5,298 nucleotides of DNA, taken from Micavibrio sp. UBA1664. Its GTDB lineage: Bacteria; Pseudomonadota; Alphaproteobacteria; Micavibrionales; UBA1664. Of this stretch, positions 1 through 5,254 are shown one piece after another. The stretch covers positions 1-5,298 of the forward strand of contig DCKW01000039.1 in assembly GCA_002320485.1 (NCBI GenBank). Reading direction: 5' to 3'. How positions within the stretch are numbered: the stretch's first letter is position 1; each line of letters begins with the position of its first letter. The notes under the pieces were generated by a model. That model did no database searches. It was given only the letters and a program-made list of their open reading frames with translations, and had not been told where the DNA came from. The translations under genes and the position numbers were made by a program.

Positions 1-23
1 AGGTCAAAATCCATATTTTAACA

Positions 24-29
24 AGAGGA
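24..29 (+). promoter_or_regulatory. Ribosome binding site of rpoZ
   Basis: AGAGGA lies seven bases upstream of the ATG at 37, which is standard Shine-Dalgarno spacing, and supports that start. No promoter can be assigned, because only 23 bases upstream of this site are visible. Confidence 0.75.
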
Positions 30-36
30 AAATTAT

Positions 37-438
37 ATGGCCCGCGTTACCACTGAAGATTGCGTTACCGAAATTCCAAACCGATTTGAGCTGATCATGA
101 CGGCATCACAGCGCGCGCGTAAAATTGGCGCAGGCGCACCAATCACTATTTCCCGTGACAATGACAAAAATACGGTTGTCGCTTTACGTGAAATTGCCGA
201 AAAAACAGTTGATATAGAAGAGTTGCAGGAAGACATGACACAGTCATATCAGCGCGTTCACGAATCCGACAGCGACGATATCGATTTAGCAGAACTGATC
301 GGTAATGAAGCTGCGCACGCCGATGAAGAGGAAGCATTGCTTCGCGCCTCCGGCGGATATGCTGATGATGGGGAAGAGGCATTAACGGATGATGAAATGC
401 TGGCATCTCTGGCAGGCGAAACGAACGACGACAATTAA
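37..438 (+). CDS. rpoZ: DNA-directed RNA polymerase omega subunit
   Basis: This is the omega subunit of RNA polymerase, which helps fold and assemble the beta-prime subunit into the cytoplasmic core enzyme. In several proteobacteria it also forms part of a ppGpp binding site. The 133-aa product opens with MARVTTEDC and carries the family hallmarks: NRFELI (residues 15-20), the helix with QRARKI (25-30), and DNDKNTVVALREIAE (41-55). The omega fold spans roughly residues 6-60. From about residue 77 the chain is strongly acidic, rich in Asp and Glu up to the DDN end; such tails occur in alphaproteobacterial omegas but vary in length and sequence. The ATG has a good ribosome binding site. The gene ends at an intrinsic terminator, and the RSH gene follows on the same strand, the order usual in Alphaproteobacteria. 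The family assignment is secure; the function of the tail is unknown. Confidence 0.96.
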   Translation: MARVTTEDCVTEIPNRFELIMTASQRARKIGAGAPITISRDNDKNTVVALREIAEKTVDIEELQEDMTQSYQRVHESDSDDIDLAELIGNEAAHADEEEALLRASGGYADDGEEALTDDEMLASLAGETNDDN

Positions 439-463
439 AAATCACAATAAATTTTGAGAAACA

Positions 464-492
464 GGCCGGTTTTTTGACAACCGGTCTTTTTT
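464..492 (+). terminator. Intrinsic terminator of rpoZ
   Basis: An 8-bp stem is formed by GGCCGGTT (464-471) and AACCGGTC (479-486), with one G-T wobble and a 7-base loop. Six T residues follow (487-492). It lies 25 bases after the rpoZ stop codon and should end much of the rpoZ transcript. The loop overlaps a consensus -35 box for the next gene. Confidence 0.88.
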
Positions 493-504
493 ATTTGGTA
501 CTAT
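474..504 (+). promoter_or_regulatory. Candidate sigma-70-type promoter of the RSH gene
   Basis: TTGACA (474-479) is a perfect -35 consensus. TACTAT (499-504) is a fair -10 box, but the 19-base spacer is at the long end of the usual range. Transcription would begin near 511, giving a very short leader containing AAGGA (514-518). The -35 box spans the loop and the first base of the 3' arm of the rpoZ terminator. This is inferred from sequence only. Confidence 0.5.
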
Positions 505-513
505 AGTTTTAAA

Positions 514-518
514 AAGGA
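514..518 (+). promoter_or_regulatory. Ribosome binding site of the RSH gene
   Basis: AAGGA is the only purine-rich Shine-Dalgarno match before the RSH reading frame. It is one base from the in-frame TTG at 520, too close to serve it, and 13 bases from the in-frame GTG at 532, which is long but workable. It therefore favours GTG as the real start. Confidence 0.5.
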
Positions 519-531
519 TTTGCACACAGCC

Positions 532-2715
532 GTGGATGATCAGCTTCAGACATTAATTAAAACTATTCAGTCCTATAATAAGGATGCCGATATTCCGTTG
601 ATCGAAAAAGCGGTCGATTTCGCCAAAATCTATCATGATGGCCAGACCCGCTCGTCGGGGGAACCGTATTATACGCATCCGCTTGAGGTGTCTATCCTGT
701 TGGCTGAAATGCGGCTGGATGAGGCCACACTTCTAACCGCCATCCTGCATGACACAGTTGAGGATACCGATGCTACGCTTCAGGATATTGAAAAACAGTT
801 CGGCAAGGAGGTTGCGAGTCTGGTCGACGGCGTTACTAAACTGACACGGATTGAAAGCAAAACGGCAGAGGGAAAACAGGCAGAGAATTTCCGGAAACTG
901 GTTTTGGCAATGTCTGAAGATATCCGGGTTCTGTTGGTCAAATTGGGCGACCGCGTTCATAATATGCGCACTCTGCATCATTTCAAGGACAGGGTGGATA
1001 AACAGCGCCGTATCGCGCGCGAAACGATCGAAATTTATGCGCCATTGGCAGAACGTATCGGGATGCATAAAATCAAGGAAGAGCTTGAGGATTTATCCTT
1101 TAGCTTCCTTTATCCCGAGGCTCGCGATTCCATTTCAAAACGTCTGTCTTTCCTACGATCCGAAGGAACGGACATTGTAAATCGCATTATTGAAACGCTG
1201 GGAACACAAGCCAAGCAAGCGGGCATTAATGCATCGGTGTCGGGCCGTGAAAAAACACGCTATTCTATCTGGAAGAAAATGCAGCGTAAAAACGTGGCAT
1301 TCGAGCAATTATCGGACATTATGGCATTTCGCATCATGGTTGATACGATTGAACAATGCTACCACATGTTGGGGTTAATCCATTCGCATTACCCGACTGT
1401 CCCGGGACGTTTTAAAGATTACATTTCAACACCTAAACCCAATGGCTACAGATCGATTCACACAACCGTTATCGGGCCGGAAAACCAGCGCATTGAAATA
1501 CAGATCCGTACGCGTGACATGCATGAAGAGGCCGATCTGGGGGTTGCCGCACACTGGGCTTATAAACAGGGAAAACCTAATGACAATAAAGGCGATCTGA
1601 AAAAATTCCGCTGGTTGCGCGAATTGCTTGAAATTCTGGAACAGGAATCACAAGCCGAGGATTTTTTAGAAAACACAAAACTCGAACTATTTTCCGATCA
1701 GGTTTTTTGTTTTTCACCGAAAGGGGATTTAATCGAACTGCCGGCAGGCGCATCCTGTGTTGACTTTGCCTATGCTATTCACTCCGATGTCGGTAACCGT
1801 TGCGTCGGGGCAAAAATCAACGGCCGGATCGCACCGCTATCGACCAAGTTGAATAACGGTGATCAGGTTGATATCCAAACGTCCAAAAACCAGTCACCCT
1901 CCCCGACTTGGGAACGTTTCGCCGTCACCGGAAAGGCCAAATCCCATATCCGCAGATTTATCAGGCAACAACAACGCGACCAGTATATGGAGCTGGGGCG
2001 TGCCATGGTGGTCAAAACCTTCCGTCAGGAGGGATATGACTTTGCTGATAAAATGCTTAACGGTTTGACCGGGCAATTCCGCGTCGATGCGGTTGAGGAT
2101 ATTATTACAGGTGTCGGACAGGGTAATATCGTCGCGCGCGATGTTTTTAAAGCGGTATTTCCTGACCATAAAAACCAGCAGCAGCAATTGCAGGAGGATA
2201 AGGTCAACAACCTTCCCTCTATCGAGCAGTTCAACAAAGTTAAAAAGGTCAATAAAGATGCGCCGATGCCGATCAAAGGGCTTATCCCCGGTATGGCCGT
2301 TCATTTTGCAAGGTGTTGTCACCCGTTACCGGGCGACCGCATCGTCGGGATCGTATCAACGGGACGTGGCGTGACCATCCATACGATGGATTGCGATACG
2401 CTGGAAAATTTTGCCGATACGCCTGAACGCTGGTTGGAGGTATCATGGGGGACAGGCAAGGATGCACCCGAGACTCATGTCGGACGTATCACAATGACAA
2501 TTTCCAATGAAGCGGGCGCGCTGGGGACTTTATCGAATATCGTCTCGACCAACGGAGGAAACATTACCAATTTGAAAATCACCAACCGCTCTATGGATTT
2601 CTGGGACATGTATATTGATGTGTATGTTCAAGATACGTCGCACTTGAATAACATCGTGGCGGCCTTGCGCGCTACACCCGAAATTGCCGAGGTCAATCGC
2701 TCCAAAGGCAGATAG
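532..2715 (+). CDS. Bifunctional RSH (Rel/SpoT) ppGpp synthetase/hydrolase
   Basis: This cytoplasmic stringent-response enzyme makes (p)ppGpp from ATP and GDP/GTP and also hydrolyses it. The open frame reaches back to a TTG at 520 (731 aa). I chose the GTG at 532 (727 aa) because the Shine-Dalgarno sequence lies too close to the TTG. Numbering from the TTG, the domains run in order. The HD hydrolase has R44-SSGEPY, H53, HDTVEDT (77-83, including H77, D78, E81 and D82) and KLGDRVHNMRTL with D144 and N148. The synthetase has GREKTRYSI (242-250), R297-F-K-D300, and the Y310 and H314 loop. TGS covers about 393-455, the Cys-rich zinc-finger-like domain has ARCCHPLPGD (597-606) and C625, and ACT covers about 653-728. 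All hydrolase residues are present, and the RFKD charge motif is the Rel/SpoT form rather than the EXDD of synthetase-only RelA. Annotation pipelines may call it relA, spoT or rsh. Length is normal and no break is seen. The domain arrangement strongly supports a true bifunctional RSH. Confidence 0.96.
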   Translation: MDDQLQTLIKTIQSYNKDADIPLIEKAVDFAKIYHDGQTRSSGEPYYTHPLEVSILLAEMRLDEATLLTAILHDTVEDTDATLQDIEKQFGKEVASLVDGVTKLTRIESKTAEGKQAENFRKLVLAMSEDIRVLLVKLGDRVHNMRTLHHFKDRVDKQRRIARETIEIYAPLAERIGMHKIKEELEDLSFSFLYPEARDSISKRLSFLRSEGTDIVNRIIETLGTQAKQAGINASVSGREKTRYSIWKKMQRKNVAFEQLSDIMAFRIMVDTIEQCYHMLGLIHSHYPTVPGRFKDYISTPKPNGYRSIHTTVIGPENQRIEIQIRTRDMHEEADLGVAAHWAYKQGKPNDNKGDLKKFRWLRELLEILEQESQAEDFLENTKLELFSDQVFCFSPKGDLIELPAGASCVDFAYAIHSDVGNRCVGAKINGRIAPLSTKLNNGDQVDIQTSKNQSPSPTWERFAVTGKAKSHIRRFIRQQQRDQYMELGRAMVVKTFRQEGYDFADKMLNGLTGQFRVDAVEDIITGVGQGNIVARDVFKAVFPDHKNQQQQLQEDKVNNLPSIEQFNKVKKVNKDAPMPIKGLIPGMAVHFARCCHPLPGDRIVGIVSTGRGVTIHTMDCDTLENFADTPERWLEVSWGTGKDAPETHVGRITMTISNEAGALGTLSNIVSTNGGNITNLKITNRSMDFWDMYIDVYVQDTSHLNNIVAALRATPEIAEVNRSKGR

Positions 2716-2717
2716 AT

Positions 2718-2744
2718 AAAAAAGGGGGAATTACCCCCTTTTTT
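2718..2744. terminator. Bidirectional terminator between convergent genes
   Basis: Six A then GGGGG (2718-2728), a 5-base loop AATTA, then CCCCC and six T (2734-2744) form a perfect 11-bp stem. Read on either strand it is a GC core followed by a U run, so it can end transcription from both sides. It starts three bases after the RSH stop codon and overlaps by two bases the TAA stop of the minus-strand gene (2743-2745). Confidence 0.88.
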
Positions 2745-3060
2745 AATGCAATCTATGATCGGAATTATTATTGGTCACGCCATGGGCGATGATATGAGAC
2801 ATAAAATCGGCCCAGTTTTCATCATTATCGCGTCGTTTTTTGCGACGCTCCGCCGCACGTAACATGGATGCAAGTTGCGCCCGACTTAAATCCGGTTTTT
2901 GCATAATGTGGCGAAAAGACCTTATAAAATTATCTGATGTATATTCGGCAAAATCACTGTTGGCGGTCCCACCGGTATCCATCAGAATGGAAAACGCAAA
3001 ATCGCTTTCCTTTAACAAAACCTTCATATTATTTTCATCACTTTCATAAAATTTAGACAT
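2743..3060 (-). CDS. Hypothetical protein, 105 aa
   Basis: I do not recognise this protein. It is 105 residues long, soluble in character, with no signal peptide or membrane segment. The N-terminal half is mixed and somewhat acidic. Residues about 57-78 (DLSRAQLASMLRAAERRKKRR) look like a helix with a strongly basic end, followed by an acidic and aromatic patch (DNDENWADFM) and a His- and Asn-rich tail ending in DHRLH. The basic helix could bind nucleic acid or a partner, but this is a guess. The start is well supported by AAGGAG eight bases upstream of the ATG. The gene converges on the RSH gene, sharing its terminator, and diverges from the deacetylase gene. A real gene is likely because of the strong ribosome binding site and tight fit between terminator and promoter region. 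Confidence 0.75.
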   Translation of the reverse strand: MSKFYESDENNMKVLLKESDFAFSILMDTGGTANSDFAEYTSDNFIRSFRHIMQKPDLSRAQLASMLRAAERRKKRRDNDENWADFMSHIIAHGVTNNNSDHRLH

Positions 3061-3068
3061 ATCTCATA

Positions 3069-3074
3069 CTCCTT
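3069..3074 (-). promoter_or_regulatory. Ribosome binding site of the 105-aa gene
   Basis: On the minus strand AAGGAG sits eight bases before the ATG whose A is at 3060. It is the best Shine-Dalgarno match in the window and fixes this start. Confidence 0.8.
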
Positions 3075-3137
3075 TTGAATGCTTGCTTGCTTTACCCAGG
3101 AGCCGTTCAATCTTCTTTGCGAATTGATATGGCCTAT

Positions 3138-3155
3138 ATAATGTAATTATATTAT
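3138..3155. repeat. AT-rich imperfect palindrome in divergent intergenic region
   Basis: The 18 bases ATAATGTAATTATATTAT pair in eight of nine positions around a centre between 3146 and 3147. The site contains a minus-strand TATAAT (3146-3151) that could be a -10 box. It may be an operator or simply AT-rich promoter DNA. Confidence 0.4.
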
Positions 3156-3174
3156 CGTGTCATTTATGTGACAG
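3146..3174 (-). promoter_or_regulatory. Candidate promoter of the 105-aa gene
   Basis: On the minus strand a perfect TATAAT (3146-3151) lies 17 bases from CTGTCA (3169-3174), a 4-of-6 match to the -35 consensus. The predicted start near 3139 would give a leader of about 79 bases before the ATG, including the strong ribosome binding site. This is prediction only. Confidence 0.4.
3158..3173. repeat. Inverted repeat TGTCA-N6-TGACA, possible operator
   Basis: TGTCA (3158-3162) and TGACA (3169-3173) form perfect 5-bp arms around a 6-base spacer. This geometry resembles sites of dimeric regulators of Crp/Fnr type, though the half-site is not one I can assign. It covers the predicted -35 boxes of both divergent promoters, so one bound dimer could affect both genes. 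Confidence 0.4.
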
Positions 3175-3196
3175 TATTATTATTACCACAAATAAT
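3168..3196 (+). promoter_or_regulatory. Candidate promoter of the deacetylase operon
   Basis: GTGACA (3168-3173) and AATAAT (3191-3196) each match the sigma-70-type consensus in five of six positions, with an ideal 17-base spacer. Transcription would start near 3203, giving a leader of about 35 bases without a recognisable Shine-Dalgarno sequence. The -35 box overlaps that of the divergent promoter. Confidence 0.4.
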
Positions 3197-3237
3197 ATGA
3201 GGATTTCAATTTTTTTTGATTATGGTAGCGTCAATAC

Positions 3238-3975
3238 ATGCCACAATGTTATGTAACCATTGATGATTCCCCGACACCGCATACATCTGCATTATGCGAT
3301 TTTTTATATAATCATAGGATTCCCGCACTGTTGTTTATACGCGGCGACATGGTGAAAACCTATGGTGACAAGGCATTAATCGATGCAGTCAAAAAAGGAT
3401 TCATTTTGGGTAACCATTCTATGACCCACCGTCCTTTTGGCGACCTGAGCTATGAAGAATGTATTGATGAAATTGAAAAGACCGAGGATATTATAACCGG
3501 GATTTATAAAAAGGCAGGGGTGGCAAGGCCGCGCCGCTATTTCCGGTTTCCGTATCTTGATCGCGGTAACGGCGACCGCATTGAACGTCACTTTGAAAAA
3601 TCGAATGCTACAGACATAAATAGTCATCCTAAGGTGGTGGCTTTGCAAAAATATTTGAAAGAAAAGGGCTATTCACAACCCTTTCAATGCAATCATCCTG
3701 TCTATAAAAACAGCTCTATTGCAAATGCCGCTGACTGCCTGATGACTTTTTCATCCTTCGACTGGATGTTGCTTGATAGGCATAAAGGGCAATGGCCCTA
3801 CCAATCGATCGGGGATTTAAAGCGGCGTATTGATGAGGATCAAATGCTTAACGAAAAGGGCATAACATCTATTATCATTATGCATGATAAACCCGAACCG
3901 GAATTTCCACCCGTTTTCGAATCCCTTATTGACCATATGGTAATAAAAGGCTATGAATTTTTGTCTATTCTATAA
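3238..3975 (+). CDS. Polysaccharide deacetylase family protein (NodB domain)
   Basis: This is a carbohydrate esterase 4 (NodB-like) enzyme. The family removes N- or O-acetyl groups from sugars such as chitooligosaccharides, peptidoglycan or exopolysaccharide, using a divalent metal. All five family motifs are visible in the 245-aa product. Motif 1 is TIDDS, with D9 as likely base and D10 as metal ligand. Motif 2 is H60-SMT-H64, with the two metal-binding histidines. Motif 3 is R103-FPY. Motif 4 is SSFDW, with D175 and W176. Motif 5 is MHD, with H216. An insertion of about 65 residues separates motifs 3 and 4. The protein starts directly at the first strand of the domain, with no signal peptide or membrane anchor. 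A TAG 12 bases upstream in frame rules out a longer form from this DNA. No clear Shine-Dalgarno sequence precedes the ATG. The DUF62-like gene follows after 20 bases. The family is secure; the substrate is unknown. Confidence 0.9.
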   Translation: MPQCYVTIDDSPTPHTSALCDFLYNHRIPALLFIRGDMVKTYGDKALIDAVKKGFILGNHSMTHRPFGDLSYEECIDEIEKTEDIITGIYKKAGVARPRRYFRFPYLDRGNGDRIERHFEKSNATDINSHPKVVALQKYLKEKGYSQPFQCNHPVYKNSSIANAADCLMTFSSFDWMLLDRHKGQWPYQSIGDLKRRIDEDQMLNEKGITSIIIMHDKPEPEFPPVFESLIDHMVIKGYEFLSIL

Positions 3976-3995
3976 AAAATAGCGAAAGTCTTTTC

Positions 3996-4844
3996 ATGAA
4001 ATTAGAACAAAAACTTATCCGTTTAATGGCAGATTACGGACCTGTCGGCGATCTTGCATTCGGTGAGGTTGTAGACCGCCTTCACCATCAAATCCGTCCT
4101 ATTAAGGCTGAAAAATTTGAACAAGGCATCCAGTTCGAATACCAGCTAGAAATCACCCCTGTTCGCCCGCTTTCATCAACCGAAAATGCCTTTGTAACAG
4201 CCCAATTGGCGGTAAACAGCCCGATCGGCGAAGATTATATCATCTATAACAATGTGGCCCCTCGTAAAGACGATTTAACCGCCCGTTCAAAAAATGCAGG
4301 TGAGCCGTTCATTTACCTCCGCCTTAAAAACGGCGTACAGGTTATCACGGTCAATAGCGGATATTCCGCAACATTTTTAAAGCCATTTGCCGACGAAATC
4401 CGTGTGGTAAAGGTTGATAACGATAAAACCCAATTCCGTTCCCGTGACAATTACCCGAAAATTCTCGGTGCGGTTTTACGCGAGGACTGGAGTATTCTTG
4501 GCGAGGATGCGTCAAACGATGTGCCTGACGATTTTCCGGTTAATACCATTGTCTATAATGACGGGTATGGAAATCTTAAAACCACTGTCCGTGTCGAGGA
4601 TATAGAGAAAAATAAAGGTGACCGCCGCACCGTAATGGTGAATGGTCGCATACAATATGTGACAATCGGCGAAGGAATTTTCAGTGTCCGCGATGGCGAA
4701 TTTTGTCTTGCAAAAGGGTCATCGGGATGGGAAATGCCTGACGGATCACGCTTTGATTTTGTTGAATTGATTAAGCGCGGCGGATCGGCCTATGCCGAAT
4801 TTGCAAAACCCCCCGCCGGTTTGAAAGTGGAATTTCCCGATTAA
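3996..4844 (+). CDS. Divergent SAM hydroxide adenosyltransferase (DUF62)-like protein
   Basis: Classical members of this family split S-adenosylmethionine into adenosine and methionine with water; relatives are the fluorinase and chlorinase. I assign this 282-aa protein by motif order. ADYG (12-15) stands for the N-terminal TDFG, ENAFVTAQLAVNSPIGED (63-80) for the strand-helix stretch before VDPGVG, and VNSGY (119-123) for PDNGL. FRSRD (147-151) stands for FHGRD, NDGYGNLKT (188-196) for the SAM-binding DxFGN, and GSSGW plus KRGGSA (260-265) for the C-terminal signature. D13, D189 and N193 are kept. VDPGVG is replaced by YNNVAPR (84-90) and the catalytic His of FHGRD by R148, so the usual reaction may be lost or changed. 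No signal peptide is seen, and length fits the family. It lies 20 bases after the deacetylase, probably in one operon, with only a weak ribosome binding site. The comparison is from memory of family motifs; a hypothetical protein of the same fold is the fallback. Confidence 0.65.
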   Translation: MKLEQKLIRLMADYGPVGDLAFGEVVDRLHHQIRPIKAEKFEQGIQFEYQLEITPVRPLSSTENAFVTAQLAVNSPIGEDYIIYNNVAPRKDDLTARSKNAGEPFIYLRLKNGVQVITVNSGYSATFLKPFADEIRVVKVDNDKTQFRSRDNYPKILGAVLREDWSILGEDASNDVPDDFPVNTIVYNDGYGNLKTTVRVEDIEKNKGDRRTVMVNGRIQYVTIGEGIFSVRDGEFCLAKGSSGWEMPDGSRFDFVELIKRGGSAYAEFAKPPAGLKVEFPD

Positions 4845-5164
4845 GGTTTAAATGCAGGACAGCCGCCTTTGGGGCGGCTTGCCTCTATAATGATCTCGGC
4901 AATTCCTGTTGCCGCCCATATATAATCCGACATGGTTTCCCAGGTTCCGTCCGGTTTTTTAACGTTGATAAATCCGCTTTGTTCACTAACTTTCATCGTG
5001 TTTGCAACCTTTTGAAAATCCGCAATAGCCATATTTAAATCATCAAGACTATCTGCTCTCAAGGTATGGATGGGCATGGATTGCTTTCCGTCAAGGTATC
5101 GGGCGCGGAGATCGGCAAAATCTTTGTTTCCGTTGGCAACGGATATAATTTCTATTTTTGACAT
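4841..5164 (-). CDS. Hypothetical protein, 107 aa
   Basis: I do not recognise this protein. It begins MSKIEIISVANGN, a likely beta strand, followed by an Asp- and Leu-rich helical segment (about 36-58). A strand and turn follow around GFINVKKPDGTWETM (64-78), then a hydrophobic stretch IWAATGIAEIIIEA (82-95) too short and mixed to be a sure membrane segment, and a tail RPKGGCPAFKP. It looks like a small cytoplasmic alpha/beta protein. The start is supported by a well-formed promoter that places the transcript start at the ATG itself; there is no Shine-Dalgarno sequence, so a leaderless mRNA is likely. Its stop codon overlaps that of the convergent DUF62-like gene by four bases. It is divergent from the tRNA-Gly gene. 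Coding status is likely from the promoter, the full-length open frame and the exact convergent fit; function is unknown. Confidence 0.7.
   Translation of the reverse strand: MSKIEIISVANGNKDFADLRARYLDGKQSMPIHTLRADSLDDLNMAIADFQKVANTMKVSEQSGFINVKKPDGTWETMSDYIWAATGIAEIIIEASRPKGGCPAFKP
4861..4879. other. GC-rich hairpin near the convergent gene ends
   Basis: AGCCGCC (4861-4867) and GGCGGCT (4873-4879) form a perfect 7-bp stem with a 5-base loop. It lies 16 bases after the DUF62-like stop codon and inside the last codons of the 107-aa gene. No U run follows on either strand, so it is not a classical terminator, but it could weaken elongation or protect 3' ends. Confidence 0.5.
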
Positions 5165-5170
5165 ATTTTA

Positions 5171-5200
5171 TATATAGGTGAGTTTTATCTCAGCCGTCAA
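5171..5200 (-). promoter_or_regulatory. Predicted leaderless promoter of the 107-aa gene
   Basis: On the minus strand TTGACG (5195-5200) matches the -35 consensus in five of six positions. TATATA (5171-5176) matches the -10 in four, with an 18-base spacer. Six bases (5165-5170) separate the -10 from the ATG, so the transcript should start at or one base before the A of the start codon. No Shine-Dalgarno sequence could then be present, and none is seen. Confidence 0.55.
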
Positions 5201-5211
5201 TATTTTTACAC

Positions 5212-5238
5212 TTGCACTGATTGAAAATTCCTTATAAA
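5212..5238 (+). promoter_or_regulatory. Weak candidate promoter of tRNA-Gly
   Basis: TTGCAC (5212-5217) and TATAAA (5233-5238) are reasonable hexamers but are only 15 bases apart. Transcription would begin near 5245, about 10 bases before the mature tRNA end, and a G/C-rich stretch follows the -10. This would suit a stable RNA promoter, but the spacing makes it uncertain. Confidence 0.35.
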
Positions 5239-5254
5239 ACATGGGCTGTCCCCC

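Noticed and set aside
146..445. Minus-strand open frame across rpoZ (99 codons)
   Set aside because: It lies antisense to a clear rpoZ, has Arg- and His-rich low-plausibility composition and no recognisable motif; it is a shadow of the real gene.
2176..2195. CAG-rich run encoding QQQQLQ in the RSH linker
   Set aside because: It is a short in-frame low-complexity linker between domains, not a tandem repeat of note.
1894..2322. Minus-strand open frame of 142 codons inside the RSH gene
   Set aside because: It is wholly inside a conserved coding region (TGS to zinc-finger domain), with no ribosome binding site or recognisable domain; coding potential is explained by the plus-strand gene.
2840..3049. 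Plus-strand open frame of 69 codons opposite the 105-aa gene
   Set aside because: The minus-strand frame is longer and has a strong ribosome binding site; this one has no supporting signals.
3222..3263. Short frame of 13 codons overlapping the deacetylase start
   Set aside because: A leader peptide is conceivable, but there is no ribosome binding site at usable distance and no sign of conservation can be seen from one sequence.
4861..4879. Hairpin considered as an intrinsic terminator
   Set aside because: Neither strand has a U run after the stem, so it is listed only as a hairpin.
5221..5238. TTGAAA (5221-5226) with TATAAA as a tRNA promoter
   Set aside because: The spacer is only six bases, far too short for sigma-70-type recognition.
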